A DNA stretch of 64,000 nt, from positions 140,252-204,251 of the forward strand of contig NZ_FZOD01000011.1 in the NCBI RefSeq assembly GCF_900188345.1, in the 5' to 3' direction. The DNA is from Streptosporangium subroseum. Its GTDB lineage: Bacteria > Actinomycetota > Actinomycetes > Streptosporangiales > Streptosporangiaceae. This document shows, in pieces, positions 41,800 to 52,994 of this stretch. Both the position numbers and the translations under genes were made by a program. The notes beneath the pieces are model-generated. The model had not been told where the DNA came from, made no database searches, and saw only the letters and a list, made by a program, of their open reading frames with translations. Position 1 is the first letter of the stretch. Each line of letters begins with the position of its first letter.

Positions 41800-43437
41800 G
41801 TGTCGCCTGCAAGTTCGACTCGCTCGAAGCCATCCGAGCTGAACGAGCCCGTCATTCAGCAGCTGATGGAGCGGGGGCGCTCGCAGGGGTTCCTCGAGTC
41901 CGAGGATGTCCGCAAGGCCGTCGAGGAAGCGGACATTCCGATGGCGCAGGTCGCTGGAATACTGCGCAGCCTCAGCAAAGAGGGCATCACGGTAAGACTG
42001 ACCGCTGAGGACTCCGCGGCTCCCAAGAAGTCCCGGACTTCGACCAAGCGCCGTGCCCCCGCCGTTCCCGCCACAGTTAAGAAGACCAAGACCGCCGCGG
42101 CGGCCAAGGAGCAGCCGGAGACCGTCACCGCGGTCGTCAGCGGCTCCGAGCCCACACCCGCGGCCAAGAAGCCGGCGACCCCGGCCAAGAAGGTCGCCCC
42201 GGCTGCCAAGAAGCCGGTTCCCGCCCCGCCCAAGAAGGCCGGGCCCGAGGCGGCTGCCCCGAAGTCCGACCCGAAGCCGAAGTCGGCCTTGGGTGAGGAC
42301 GATGAGGACGTCGAGCTCGAGGATGTCGAGCTCGAGGACTTCGACCTGGAGGCCGTGGCCGAGGTTGAGGTCGAAGTCGAGGTAGAGGTCGAAGTAGAGG
42401 TTGAGGCCGAGGCCGAGGCCGAGGAAGCGCCCAAGGTCGTGGTCGTCGAGCAGAACGAGGACGAGGTCCTCATTCTCTCCGACGACGACGACGACGCTCC
42501 TGTGCCGCAGGTCGCCGCCGCCGGCGCCACCGCCGACCCGGTCAAGGACTACCTCAAGCAGATCGGCAAGGTCCCGCTGCTCAACGCCGAGCAGGAGGTC
42601 GAGCTCGCCAAGCGCATCGAGGCCGGCCTGTTCGCCGAGGAGCAGCTGGGCACCGACGGCGAGAAGCTTCCGGTCGACGTCCGCGCCGAGCTGGAGTGGA
42701 TCGCCGAGGACGGCCGCCGGGCCAAGAACCACCTGCTGGAGGCCAACCTCCGCCTCGTGGTCTCGCTGGCCAAGCGCTACACCGGCCGCGGCATGCTCTT
42801 TTTGGACCTGATCCAGGAGGGCAACCTGGGCCTGATCCGCGCGGTCGAGAAGTTCGACTACACCAAGGGTTACAAATTCTCCACCTACGCCACCTGGTGG
42901 ATCCGGCAGGCGATCACCCGGGCCATGGCCGACCAGGCGCGGACCATCCGCATCCCGGTCCACATGGTCGAAGTGATCAACAAGCTGGCCCGTGTCCAGC
43001 GGCAGATGCTGCAGGATCTCGGTCGCGAGCCCACTCCCGAGGAGCTGGCCCGCGAGCTCGACATGACCCCGGAGAAGGTCGTCGAGGTCCAGAAGTACGG
43101 TCGTGAGCCGATCTCCCTGCACACCCCTCTGGGTGAGGAGGGCGACAGCGAGTTCGGTGACCTCATCGAGGACTCCGAGGCGATCGTCCCGGCCGACGCG
43201 GTCAGCTTCACGCTTCTGCAGGAGCAGCTCCACTCCGTTCTGGACACGCTGTCCGAACGTGAGGCGGGCGTGGTCTCGATGCGATTCGGTCTCACCGATG
43301 GTCAGCCCAAGACGCTCGACGAGATCGGCAAGGTCTACGGGGTGACGCGCGAGCGCATCCGGCAGATCGAGTCCAAGACCATGTCCAAGCTTCGCCACCC
43401 GTCCCGGTCCCAGGTTCTGCGCGACTACCTGGACTGA
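41800..43437 (+). CDS. sigA: Principal RNA polymerase sigma factor (RpoD/HrdB family)
   Basis: 545 residues from GTG 41800, 5 nt after GAGAGG. Region 1.1 (about 10-60) is followed by a Lys/Ala/Pro-rich stretch (about 68-165) and an acidic stretch with seven Glu-Val pairs near 187-202. Region 1.2 begins [11 protein letters not shown]. Region 2 contains [20 protein letters not shown] and the -10-reading [15 protein letters not shown]. Region 3 and region 4 with [20 protein letters not shown] complete it. All core residues of the housekeeping sigma are present. It directs transcription of most genes. A strong terminator follows the stop. Confidence 0.96.
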   Translation: MSPASSTRSKPSELNEPVIQQLMERGRSQGFLESEDVRKAVEEADIPMAQVAGILRSLSKEGITVRLTAEDSAAPKKSRTSTKRRAPAVPATVKKTKTAAAAKEQPETVTAVVSGSEPTPAAKKPATPAKKVAPAAKKPVPAPPKKAGPEAAAPKSDPKPKSALGEDDEDVELEDVELEDFDLEAVAEVEVEVEVEVEVEVEAEAEAEEAPKVVVVEQNEDEVLILSDDDDDAPVPQVAAAGATADPVKDYLKQIGKVPLLNAEQEVELAKRIEAGLFAEEQLGTDGEKLPVDVRAELEWIAEDGRRAKNHLLEANLRLVVSLAKRYTGRGMLFLDLIQEGNLGLIRAVEKFDYTKGYKFSTYATWWIRQAITRAMADQARTIRIPVHMVEVINKLARVQRQMLQDLGREPTPEELARELDMTPEKVVEVQKYGREPISLHTPLGEEGDSEFGDLIEDSEAIVPADAVSFTLLQEQLHSVLDTLSEREAGVVSMRFGLTDGQPKTLDEIGKVYGVTRERIRQIESKTMSKLRHPSRSQVLRDYLD

Positions 43438-43445
43438 GATTCATC

Positions 43446-43485
43446 GACGGCAGGGCCCACGCCATCCGGTGTGGGCCCTGCCGTC
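43446..43485 (+). terminator. Terminator of sigA
   Basis: A 15-bp perfect stem, arms 43446-43460 and 43471-43485 (GACGGCAGGGCCCAC and its complement), closes a 10-nt loop and is followed by GTTAAC. It starts 8 bp after the sigA stop. Confidence 0.9.
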
Positions 43486-43548
43486 GTTAACGCAGCTGTA
43501 ACAGCCCGGTAGCACGGAGTGTGGGACGGGCTTCTAGGCTCGCGCCCC

Positions 43549-44514
43549 ATGGGTGTGGCCGAAATGGACAGGATTCGCGCCCGGGGGCCGCGGGTGATCG
43601 TTGATCGCCCGTGGGCGGACGCAATGCTCGACGACGCGGTCACCGCGGTGCGCCGGAAGATTTTCGAGGCCGGGACGGTTGCGCTCGGTGCGACCCGAGG
43701 GGATCCGGAGAGCCGGGCGCTCAGGGTCGAGGCACTGGCCAAGGCCGCCGTCGGCTTCAGCCGGAGCATCGAGGCACTGACAAGCCGTGACCAGGGTAAT
43801 CCCGATCTCTGGCTGTGGCTGGGCCGTACTCGCATCGAGGAGGCCTGGGCGCTCAAACCGGATGTGAAGGCGAGAGCCGTGCAGGCGCAGCGCCTGCAGG
43901 CCTTCCAGCAGGCGATGGAGTCGGCCAGGCGGCCGCTCCTCACCGCTGCGGCGCTCGCACCGTCGGATCCGGTGCCCTGGGAGTCGATGATGTGGTTCTG
44001 TCTCGGCCTCGACCGTCCGCGTCAGGAGAAGGACGCGGCCTGGTTCGAGGCCGTTCGCCGTTATCCGACACTCTTTCCGGCCCACGTGGCCCGGTTGATG
44101 ACGCTCTCCCCAGCCTGGGGAGGCAGCGCACAGGAGATGCTGAAGTTTGTCAGGGAAGCCGTCTCGCAGGCGCCGGACGGCGACCCGATGCCCGCGCTGC
44201 TGCCCCTGGCGCATTTCGAGCAGGTGGCAGCCGAGCGCTCGCCGATGTCGCGGGGAGGCTGGTTCTCGGACGAGGCGCTGCGCGAGGTCGTCTCACACGC
44301 GGGACGCTGGCTGGGCAGGAGCGGACATCCACGGGCGGTGGAGGCCCACAACCTGTTCGGAGCCGCTTTCTACCTGGCTGACCTGCGGCGGCCCGCACGC
44401 GGGCACCTCATGCGGACCGGAGGCAGGGTGAGCCGGCTGCCATGGTCCTATCTTGGCGATCCGGCTCAGCAGTTTCTGCGGGCCTGCGGCCGGCTCAACG
44501 TCGTTCCTGTGTGA
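43549..44514 (+). CDS. Conserved hypothetical protein, helical repeat type
   Basis: 321 residues from ATG 43549; GTG 43519 and ATG 43564 are in frame. A TAGGCT box ends 8 nt before ATG 43549, so the transcript may be leaderless. No signal peptide or membrane segment is visible. The sequence is mostly amphipathic helices with alternating Ala/Arg/Leu and Trp, and segments such as PSDPVPWESMMWF and YPTLFPAHVARLM resemble TPR-like scaffolds. I do not recognise a named family. Its function is unknown, and it is separated from sigA by the terminator. Confidence 0.7.
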   Translation: MGVAEMDRIRARGPRVIVDRPWADAMLDDAVTAVRRKIFEAGTVALGATRGDPESRALRVEALAKAAVGFSRSIEALTSRDQGNPDLWLWLGRTRIEEAWALKPDVKARAVQAQRLQAFQQAMESARRPLLTAAALAPSDPVPWESMMWFCLGLDRPRQEKDAAWFEAVRRYPTLFPAHVARLMTLSPAWGGSAQEMLKFVREAVSQAPDGDPMPALLPLAHFEQVAAERSPMSRGGWFSDEALREVVSHAGRWLGRSGHPRAVEAHNLFGAAFYLADLRRPARGHLMRTGGRVSRLPWSYLGDPAQQFLRACGRLNVVPV

Positions 44515-44560
44515 GCGCCCAGGAAACCTGTCGGCGTGGAGGCTTCCGGTAAGAGGTGCG

Positions 44561-44684
44561 CTCTCCGGGCGTTCTGGAGGAAAGCTCTCCGGGCGTTCCG
44601 GAGGGGAACGGGAGGCCGCCGCGGCGCGCGGTGAGCTTCGGCAGGGGCGTGCCCCGTATGCCTTCAGCTTTAAGCAGCTTTAAG
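44561..44684. repeat. Direct repeats in the gap between the helical-repeat gene and yaaA
   Basis: CTCTCCGGGCGTTC(T/C)GGAGG occurs at 44561 and 44585 (24-bp step), and CAGCTTTAAG occurs twice back to back at 44665-44684. The genes on either side converge here, so this is junction sequence. Confidence 0.7.
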
Positions 44685-44698
44685 AAATGCGCCATATG

Positions 44699-45439
44699 TC
44701 ACACTTTGACGCTGAGTGTCCACGATCCTCTGCCGCTCGGGGGCGGTTCGAGGGTGACGGAGTGGCCCAGGTGGTCCAGGATCTTGGCGAGTTCGCCGGG
44801 GGTCCGAGGGTCGGCGCCCTCCTCCAGCAGGGAGCGGGCGATCGCACCGCGAGTGGCCTTGGCCATGTGGCTGACGACCTTGCCGTCCCTGAGCACTCGC
44901 ACCGTCACCGCACGGTCACCGGGCCGCCACGCCGCGGCGTAGGTGCTGGAGCGCAGGTCCACGACCAGGCCGGGCTCGGCGTCGAGAACCGGGGTGATCG
45001 ACCGGCGCCAGTAGGAGCCCAGCCCGCCGAGCGACGGCAGTTTCACTCCCATGGAGAGCCGGTACGGTGGCACCCGGTCGGTGATCCGCAACAGGCCCCA
45101 GAGCCCGGAGAAGATCAACAGGCTCTCCGCCGCCCGCCCGGACGCCTCGTGGGACAGGGAGGCCAGGCCGAGATTTTCGTAGAGCACGCCGGTGTAGAGA
45201 TCGGCGGCCTTCAACGTGGGGGCGGTCCGCAGGGTCTGGTTCTTGCCGATCTCACCGAGCTGTCCCGGCGACAATCCGAGGACGACCTGAGCCTCGGCGC
45301 CTTCGCACAGTGCGCCGAGCGAGTCCAGGACGATCTCCCGGGACGCGTTCAGGGAGGAAAAACTCAGTTGGGGCAGGTCAAGGGCGGGGCCGTCGCCAAG
45401 CGCGGCCTTTCCCTCCGACGGAGGCAGCACAATCAGCAC
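44699..45439 (-). CDS. yaaA: Peroxide stress protein YaaA (DUF328 family)
   Basis: 246 residues from GTG 45439, because the family begins with the LIVLPPSEGKA motif right there. A TACGCT box lies 9 nt upstream and no Shine-Dalgarno is present, suggesting a leaderless transcript. Conserved elements are VLYENLGLASL, FSGLWGLLRITDRVPPYRL and VVDLRSSTYAAAW. In E. coli YaaA limits intracellular iron and DNA damage during peroxide stress. Neighbours do not refine this. Confidence 0.88.
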   Translation of the reverse strand: MLIVLPPSEGKAALGDGPALDLPQLSFSSLNASREIVLDSLGALCEGAEAQVVLGLSPGQLGEIGKNQTLRTAPTLKAADLYTGVLYENLGLASLSHEASGRAAESLLIFSGLWGLLRITDRVPPYRLSMGVKLPSLGGLGSYWRRSITPVLDAEPGLVVDLRSSTYAAAWRPGDRAVTVRVLRDGKVVSHMAKATRGAIARSLLEEGADPRTPGELAKILDHLGHSVTLEPPPSGRGSWTLSVKV

Positions 45440-45841
45440 AGTCGCCGAGCGTAGTGCGGTGAGCGGAAGCCGGAGTCCTTCAGTGTCCTTCAACATGATC
45501 AACAGGGCTTTTGACCGTCCTGTCGACCACTCCCGGCCGGCGATCCACCGGACGGATACGGAGAGACGGGTTCTGCGCGCCGCCGGCGATGTGACCGAGC
45601 GGGCTGAGCGCTCTCGCGGGCATGACTCTCACCCGGGCATGGCTCAAGGTCTGATGGAACGCGGGTGGAAAACGCTTACGACGACTGCGCAGCGTGAATG
45701 GAAAATCGCGAAACGTGAACGGAGGATTCGGTGCCGGCGGCCTGAGGACGGCCACGCACATCCTCATCGGCACGCCTGCCGTCCACGCCTCGTTGGGGTA
45801 GGAGGCCGTGGAGCGGAACCGAGATCTTGTTCAATGGCTGT

Positions 45842-45861
45842 GGTGCCGCGCGCGCGGCACC
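45842..45861. repeat. 20-bp perfect palindrome
   Basis: GGTGCCGCGC and GCGCGGCACC abut without a loop. Outer ATGGC and GCCAT also pair across a 3-nt mismatch, extending the cruciform potential. Confidence 0.6.
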
Positions 45862-45887
45862 CGGGCCATCAACGGGGATATGGCGTG

Positions 45888-45915
45888 CCCTGCTCTCGTA
45901 TGCGCGAGGGCAGGG
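45888..45915 (-). terminator. Hairpin downstream of the DUF7455 gene (distal)
   Basis: CCCTGCTCTCG and CGAGGGCAGGG form an 11-bp stem with one wobble pair and a 6-nt loop, about 125 bp past the DUF7455 stop. Confidence 0.5.
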
Positions 45916-45965
45916 TACGTGTGGCGGGCATATTCAGTCGTGGTGGAGGCGAACACCGTGACCCG

Positions 45966-45982
45966 GCCGCTCTAGGAGCGGC
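45966..45982 (-). terminator. Hairpin downstream of the DUF7455 gene (proximal)
   Basis: GCCGCTC and GAGCGGC form a 7-bp perfect stem with a TAG loop, 57 bp past the DUF7455 stop. Likely terminator. Confidence 0.55.
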
Positions 45983-46039
45983 AGGACCTCACGGTGTCGG
46001 GCCGATATCGCTACCGGGTCCGATGACTCCTGCACCTAC

Positions 46040-46267
46040 CTATTCATCGTTGGTCGCAGTCGAAGGAGCGTCGCTGAGACGCGCCGACTCGTCCTGGATG
46101 TTGGCACCCTTGTCTCTCAGCACGGCTATGTGCTGCCGCCCGTGGTGGGCGCAGAACAGCAGCTCCCCACCTATGGGCAGGGTCGCGCGGATGTAAGCCT
46201 GGGCGCCGCACCGGTCGCAGCGGTCCGCGGCCGTTAGCTGCTTGGCGGGGGCGAGAGTTCCAGTCAC
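46040..46267 (-). CDS. DUF7455-type small zinc-binding protein
   Basis: 75 residues from GTG 46267, 6 nt after AAAGGCG. The conserved core is DRCDRCGAQAYIRA followed by GELLFCAHHGRQH, a CxxC plus CxHH set able to bind zinc. The protein is widespread in actinobacteria next to sigma or topoisomerase genes; its function is not established. The C-terminal tail is acidic and Ser/Thr-rich. It is divergent from parE with about 240 bp of shared upstream DNA. Confidence 0.85.
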   Translation of the reverse strand: MTGTLAPAKQLTAADRCDRCGAQAYIRATLPIGGELLFCAHHGRQHIAVLRDKGANIQDESARLSDAPSTATNDE

Positions 46268-46506
46268 GTATCGCCTTTCAGGTCATCCCCAAGTGGAGGA
46301 TCTGGCGTCAGTCACTTGAGAGAACATCTAACCCGATACGAACGTTCCCAACCGACCCCCCACTACGCCGAGAGCGGAAAGCGTCCGGAGGTAAGGGTGA
46401 TCACGCCGGATGTAACACTGTTGGCCACCTGATGGCAAGCTTGTACGCGCAGCGGTGGGAAGAACGGTAAGCTGCGCACACGTGTTCGAGCAGAGTGGGA
46501 GTGGCT
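46268..46506. promoter_or_regulatory. Divergent promoter region of the DUF7455 gene and parE
   Basis: AT-richer spacer of 239 bp. It contains GAACGTTC (46340-46347), an 8-bp palindrome lacking the spacing of an actinobacterial LexA box. No promoter pair can be assigned confidently. Confidence 0.35.
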
Positions 46507-48579
<2,073 letters not shown>

Positions 48580-48586
48580 CCCTGCA

Positions 48587-48678
48587 TTCCGCACGTGACC
48601 CCGATCGGTCTGGGGCGATTACCCATGGCGTTGGATCAGATATAGCTGCTGACCTGCAACGATATGGCACGTGCGGAA
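48587..48678. repeat. 11-bp inverted repeat between convergent parE and carbonic anhydrase genes
   Basis: TTCCGCACGTG (48587-48597) is inverted exactly as CACGTGCGGAA (48668-48678), enclosing 70 bp. It nearly fills the junction. It could be a bidirectional terminator with a large loop or the ends of a small inverted-repeat element. Confidence 0.6.
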
Positions 48679-48685
48679 AATGGGC

Positions 48686-49234
48686 CTAGCGGGCCGTGCC
48701 GCCGGGGTCGAGGGGCGGGGAATCCTGCCCCCGCCCGGTCCACATCTCGATCGGCATCAGCTTTCCGGTGCGCACGTCGTAGATCGCGCCGCCCACGGGC
48801 AGGTCCGGGGGCAAGAACGGGCTGGTCCCGATGCGCATGAGGTCATGGCGCAGGGCGGCGTTCTGGTCGGGGACGGTGTGAAACTCCAGGCTCCGGGTGT
48901 CGACGCCGTGCCGGGCGGCGAGCTCGTGCACGTCGTCGTCGGTGACCTTTGACATGCCACAGTCCGTGTGCGGCATGACCAGCACCCGCTTGACGCCCAG
49001 CAGATAGACCGCCAGGACGAGCGTCCGCAGCACGTCGTCGGTCACCCGGGCTCCGGCGTTACGCAGGATCTTGGCGTCACCGGGCTTCAGGCCGAACAGT
49101 CCCAGCGGGTCGATCCGCGAGTCCATGCAGGTCACCACCGCTAGGCCGCGGGCCGCCTTGCCGGTCAGCTCCGCATCGGTGAATGCGGCGGAGAAGTCCT
49201 CGTTCGCGGCCAGCAGGTCGTCGAAGACGCTCAC
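48686..49234 (-). CDS. Beta-class carbonic anhydrase
   Basis: 182 residues from GTG 49234, with AGAGG 7 nt upstream. Zinc ligands and the Asp-Arg dyad are visible in VVTCMDSRIDP (about residues 33-43), and the second zinc cluster is in MPHTDCGMSK (about 86-95). It interconverts CO2 and bicarbonate in the cytoplasm. Its length matches short bacterial beta-type enzymes. It is divergent from the small gene at 49402. Confidence 0.9.
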   Translation of the reverse strand: MSVFDDLLAANEDFSAAFTDAELTGKAARGLAVVTCMDSRIDPLGLFGLKPGDAKILRNAGARVTDDVLRTLVLAVYLLGVKRVLVMPHTDCGMSKVTDDDVHELAARHGVDTRSLEFHTVPDQNAALRHDLMRIGTSPFLPPDLPVGGAIYDVRTGKLMPIEMWTGRGQDSPPLDPGGTAR

Positions 49235-49401
49235 TTGAATACCTCTTGGTCGACGGAATGAACGGGACCAATAATCCCTCATGCCCATTTCGTGGGAATT
49301 TCCGGGTCCTCTTTCCGCGACGTCTTCACCAAGGTCCCACCATCGATACTCACTCTGAGTAATGATGCTGTGATGCACGGTGTGGAAGCGTGGAGAGGGC
49401 A

Positions 49402-49719
49402 ATGAGCAGGACCGAATCCCTGGCCGACTATCTGCGCGCCCAGGGTAGGCGAAGGCTGGACCGGGTGGAGACCGGAGATGAGGGACGCAACGCCCGCTCG
49501 GCGCTGGCCCTCCTCGACGCGGCGGTCTACGCCCGGTCGTTGAGCGACGACGACCCGTTTGTGGTCGCCCTCGCGGAGGCGGGATGTTTCGGTCCGCCCG
49601 GCTGTGACGAGTTCCAGCCGACCGATCAGGTCGCCCGGCTGATCCGTTTCTGGGAGTCCGGCGAGCCCTGGCAGTTGTTGATGGCGATCCGGTTCGCGCT
49701 TCAGGGCGCACCGGCGTGA
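49402..49719 (+). CDS. Conserved hypothetical protein (105 residues)
   Basis: ATG 49402 is preceded by GGAGAGGGCA. The sequence is soluble and mostly helical, with SALALLDAAVYARSLSDDDP in the middle and FWESGEPWQLLMAIRFALQG near the end. There is no metal-binding or membrane motif. I do not recognise a family; the regular helical pattern and clear ribosome-binding site support a real protein. Confidence 0.7.
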   Translation: MSRTESLADYLRAQGRRRLDRVETGDEGRNARSALALLDAAVYARSLSDDDPFVVALAEAGCFGPPGCDEFQPTDQVARLIRFWESGEPWQLLMAIRFALQGAPA

Positions 49720-49751
49720 TCGGGTGAGGAATACGGCGGTGGCGCTGGGGC

Positions 49752-49839
49752 AGGCGTTCTGCGCGTCCCAAGGCCGAGGCGTTTGACGGGCCCCGGGGCT
49801 TAGGCGTTCTGCGCGCTCAGGGCCGGGGGCGTTTCGCGC
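49752..49839. repeat. 50-bp-step direct repeat after the 105-residue gene
   Basis: AGGCGTTCTGCGCG followed by a related AGGCCGAGGCGTTT/GGGCCGGGGGCGTTT part occurs at 49752-49789 and 49802-49839. It begins 33 bp after a stop codon and fills much of the 207-bp gap to the next gene. Confidence 0.6.
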
Positions 49840-49926
49840 ACTCCGAGCTGATGGGCGCAAAAAGCGATTGAAGCTTCCGAGGACACCGCCATAAGATCTT
49901 TACCGGTGTCGAAATTTGGAGGAATC

Positions 49927-50292
49927 ATGGCAGTTGCCCGCATGCGGTCGATCGTTATCGACTGTCCCGACCCGAAGCGCCTGGCCGATTTCTACAGCGC
50001 CCTTCTGGGGTGGGAGATCACCGGCGTCGAGGACGACTGGGTGACGGTCACCGATGGAAATCCGGGACGGCTCTGCTTCCAGCTGGCCCCGGACCACCAG
50101 CCGCCCGTCTGGCCCAGTGCCGACCGGCCCCAGCAGTTTCACATCGACGTGACTGTGGACGACCTTGACGAGGCCGAAGCGGCCACGGTGGCGCTGGGCG
50201 CGGTCAAACACCCGCACCAGCCGGGCGAGAAGGACGGTTTCCGCGTCTTTCTCGACCCAGCCGGGCATCCGTTCTGCCTCTGCGTGGACTGA
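49927..50292 (+). CDS. VOC-superfamily (glyoxalase-like) protein
   Basis: 121 residues from ATG 49927 behind GGAGGAATC. It has the paired beta-alpha-beta-beta-beta vicinal-oxygen-chelate fold: MRSIVIDCPDPKRLADFYSA in the first half and FHIDVTVDDLDEAEAAT in the second, ending AGHPFCLCVD. Family members include dioxygenases, glyoxalase I and antibiotic-binding proteins. The metal ligands are incomplete, so a binding role is also possible. It converges on parC with only 5 bp between stops. Confidence 0.85.
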   Translation: MAVARMRSIVIDCPDPKRLADFYSALLGWEITGVEDDWVTVTDGNPGRLCFQLAPDHQPPVWPSADRPQQFHIDVTVDDLDEAEAATVALGAVKHPHQPGEKDGFRVFLDPAGHPFCLCVD

Positions 50293-50297
50293 CGGTC

Positions 50298-52799
50298 CTA
50301 CGCGATCTCAGGGCTCTGCGGGGCCTGAGGGTCCTGCGCGGGTTCGTCGAAGGCGCCGATGGCTCCGCCGACGGCCGCCACGGTGTGGGTGAGCCGGACT
50401 CCGGAGCCGTCACGCCGGCCCAGCTCCTCGGGGAGAGGCACGGGCTTGCCGACGGCTGAGACCGCGCGGGCAGGGCCGGGGCCGACCCAGGCGAGCAGCA
50501 GCACGTCTTCGCCCTTGAGGAAACGCTGGACGCGAACGCCACCGGTGCCACGGCCCTTGGCCGGATATTCGGTGAAGTCGGAGATCTTGGCCCCGCCGAT
50601 CTGGGTGCCGGGCAGCGCGGTGGAGGATCCGGCGATCGTCACGACCTGTGACTCGCGCGCCGGATCGACCACGCCGAACCAGATCACGGTGGCGTCGTTG
50701 TCGAGCCGTACGCCAGCCATGCCGCCCGCCGGACGACCCTGCGGACGGACGATGGAGGCGGGGTAGCGCAGCAGCTGGGCTTCGGAGGTGACGAAGACCA
50801 GGTCGTGATCCTCGCTGGTCAGCTCCACCGCCCCCACCACCGTGTCGCCGTCCTTGAGCCCGATGACCTCGAAGTCGTCGCGGTTCGCCGGGTAGTCGGG
50901 GACCACCCGCTTGACCACGCCCTGTGCCGTGCCCAGGGCCAGTCCGGGCCCGTCAGGATCGAGCGAGCCGATGCCCACAACCGTTTCGTCCGGGTTGAAG
51001 GTGACATATTCGGACACGGGATGTCCGCCGGACAGCGACGGCGGGTTGACCGAGCGGGGCAGCGTCGGCAGGTCGACCACCTGGACCCGGATCATCCGGC
51101 CCTGGTTGGTGACCACGCCGACCTCACCCCTGACCGTGCTTCTCACCGCGGAGATCAGCACGTCGTGGGCCGAGCGCTCACCGTCGCCGGCCAGCGAGGA
51201 GGCGTCGGAGGTGCGTGCCAGAAGGCCGGTCGAGGAGAACAGCACCAGACACGGGTCGTCGGGCACCTCCAGCGGCGCCGTGGCGTTCCTGGTGACGCCG
51301 GAGGACTCCAGCAGCACCGTGCGGCGAGGCGTGCCGAAGGTCTTGGAGACCTGGGCGAGCTCGTCGGAGACGACCTTGCGGAGCTTGTCGTCCGAGGACA
51401 GGATCGCGGTCAGGTCGGCGATCTCCTCCTGGAGAACCCGCTTCTCGTTGTCGAGTTCCAGCTTGTCGAAGCGGGTCAGGCGGCGCAGCGGGGTGTCGAG
51501 GATGTAGGCGGCCTGGATCTCCGAAAGCTCGAAGACCTCCATCAGGCGCTCGCGGGCCTGGGCGGAGTTCTCCGAGGAACGGATGACCTGGATGACCTCG
51601 TCGATGTTGAGCAGGGCGATGACGAGACCGTCGACCAGGTGCAGGCGCTCCTCACGCCTGCGGCGGCGGTAGGCCGAGCGGCGGCGGACCACGTTGATGC
51701 GGTGGTCCACGTAGACCTGGAGCAGCTCGCGCAGGCCCAGCGTGCGGGGCTGGCCGTCGACCAGCGCCACGTTGTTGATGCCGAAGGTCTCCTCCATCGG
51801 CGTCAGCCGGTAGAGCTCCTCCAGCACGGCCTCGGGGATGAAGCCGTTCTTGATCTCGATGACCAGGCTGAGGCCCTTGTGCCGGTCGCTGAGGTCCTTG
51901 AGGTCGGAGATGCCCTGGAGCTTCTTGGCGGTGACCAGCTCTCTGATCTTGGTGACCACGCGCTCGGGGCCGACGTTGAACGGCAGCTCGGTGACGATGA
52001 TGCCCTTGCGCCGGGGGCTGACCTGCTCCACGGCGCACTTGGCGCGCATCCGGAAGGTGCCCCGGCCCTTGGTGTACGCGTCGCGGATGCCGTCCAGGCC
52101 GATGATCGTGCCGCCGGTGGGCAGGTCGGGCCCCGGCACGAACCGCATCAGGTCGTCGAGGGTCGCGTCCGGCTTCTTGATCAGGTGGCGTGCGGCCGCG
52201 ATGACCTCGACGAGGTTGTGCGGCGCCATGTTGGTCGCCATGCCGACCGCGATACCGGTGGCCCCGTTGACCAGCAGGTTCGGGAAAGCCGACGGCATGA
52301 CCGTGGGCTCGGTCTCCTGGCCGTCGTAGTTGGGCTTGAAGTCGACGGTGTCCTCGTCGATCGACTGCACCATCGCCATGGCCGCCGAGGCCAGACGGGC
52401 CTCGGTGTAACGCATCGCGGCGGGCATGTCGTCGGGGGAGCCGAAGTTGCCGTGCCCGTCGATCAGCGGCAGCCGCATCGAGAACGGCTGCGCCATGCGG
52501 ACCAGCGCGTCGTAGATGGCGGTGTCGCCGTGCGGGTGCAGCTTGCCCATCACGTCGCCGACGACGCGCGAGGATTTGACGTGACCCCGGTCGGGGCGCA
52601 GGCCCATCTCGCTCATGGAGTAGAGGATGCGGCGCTGGACGGGTTTGAGGCCGTCCCTGGCATCGGGCAGCGCGCGCTGATAGATGACCGAGTATGCGTA
52701 TTCGAGGAAGCTGGTGCGCATCTCGGTGGAAACGTCGATGTCGACGATCCGCTCCTCGAAGCCCTCGTCAGTCGGGGGTGTGGTCGTCCGTCGAGCCAT
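50298..52799 (-). CDS. parC: DNA topoisomerase IV subunit A
   Basis: 833 residues. The breakage-reunion domain has the quinolone-resistance region [17 protein letters not shown] (88-104; T93 and D97 at the GyrA S83/D87 positions) and catalytic tyrosine Y131 in [11 protein letters not shown] coiled-coil and six-bladed C-terminal propeller follow. There is no GyrA box (QRRGG(K/R)G), which points to topoisomerase IV. It partners with ParE encoded at 46.5 kb on the other strand. The pair separates daughter chromosomes. Confidence 0.9.
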   Translation of the reverse strand: MARRTTTPPTDEGFEERIVDIDVSTEMRTSFLEYAYSVIYQRALPDARDGLKPVQRRILYSMSEMGLRPDRGHVKSSRVVGDVMGKLHPHGDTAIYDALVRMAQPFSMRLPLIDGHGNFGSPDDMPAAMRYTEARLASAAMAMVQSIDEDTVDFKPNYDGQETEPTVMPSAFPNLLVNGATGIAVGMATNMAPHNLVEVIAAARHLIKKPDATLDDLMRFVPGPDLPTGGTIIGLDGIRDAYTKGRGTFRMRAKCAVEQVSPRRKGIIVTELPFNVGPERVVTKIRELVTAKKLQGISDLKDLSDRHKGLSLVIEIKNGFIPEAVLEELYRLTPMEETFGINNVALVDGQPRTLGLRELLQVYVDHRINVVRRRSAYRRRRREERLHLVDGLVIALLNIDEVIQVIRSSENSAQARERLMEVFELSEIQAAYILDTPLRRLTRFDKLELDNEKRVLQEEIADLTAILSSDDKLRKVVSDELAQVSKTFGTPRRTVLLESSGVTRNATAPLEVPDDPCLVLFSSTGLLARTSDASSLAGDGERSAHDVLISAVRSTVRGEVGVVTNQGRMIRVQVVDLPTLPRSVNPPSLSGGHPVSEYVTFNPDETVVGIGSLDPDGPGLALGTAQGVVKRVVPDYPANRDDFEVIGLKDGDTVVGAVELTSEDHDLVFVTSEAQLLRYPASIVRPQGRPAGGMAGVRLDNDATVIWFGVVDPARESQVVTIAGSSTALPGTQIGGAKISDFTEYPAKGRGTGGVRVQRFLKGEDVLLLAWVGPGPARAVSAVGKPVPLPEELGRRDGSGVRLTHTVAAVGGAIGAFDEPAQDPQAPQSPEIA

Positions 52800-52994
52800 C
52801 TGATTTCCTGCGCGGGCACCTCGGCCTTCAGGCCGGGGGGAAGCGCATCCTCCTTCTGTCTGCGTGGTGTAGCCGTAGCCATCGGCTCTGGAGGAGCGTC
52901 AGGCCGGGAAGAGGTAGCCGAACATTGTGCCGAGACTCGATACCATACCCAGGGCACCCGACACTTCAAGGCCGCCTGCGGGCCGATCTACCGG

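Larger units (their letters stand above)
45440..46039. other. Intergenic region with three hairpins
   Basis: 600 bp between the yaaA start and the DUF7455 stop, both genes on the minus strand. It contains three strong inverted repeats (separate entries) and no supported gene; frames crossing it lack codon or motif support. Confidence 0.5.

Noticed and set aside
44556..44942. 128-codon plus-strand frame over the 44.5-kb repeats and yaaA end
   Set aside because: Composed of repeat DNA and yaaA complement; no support as a gene.
45459..46196. 245-codon plus-strand frame across the yaaA/DUF7455 spacer
   Set aside because: No ribosome-binding site, no domain, and it overlaps the antisense of two recognised genes and three hairpins.
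46340..46347. GAACGTTC as a LexA (SOS) box upstream of parE
   Set aside because: Actinobacterial LexA boxes need GAAC and GTTC separated by four or more bases; here they abut.
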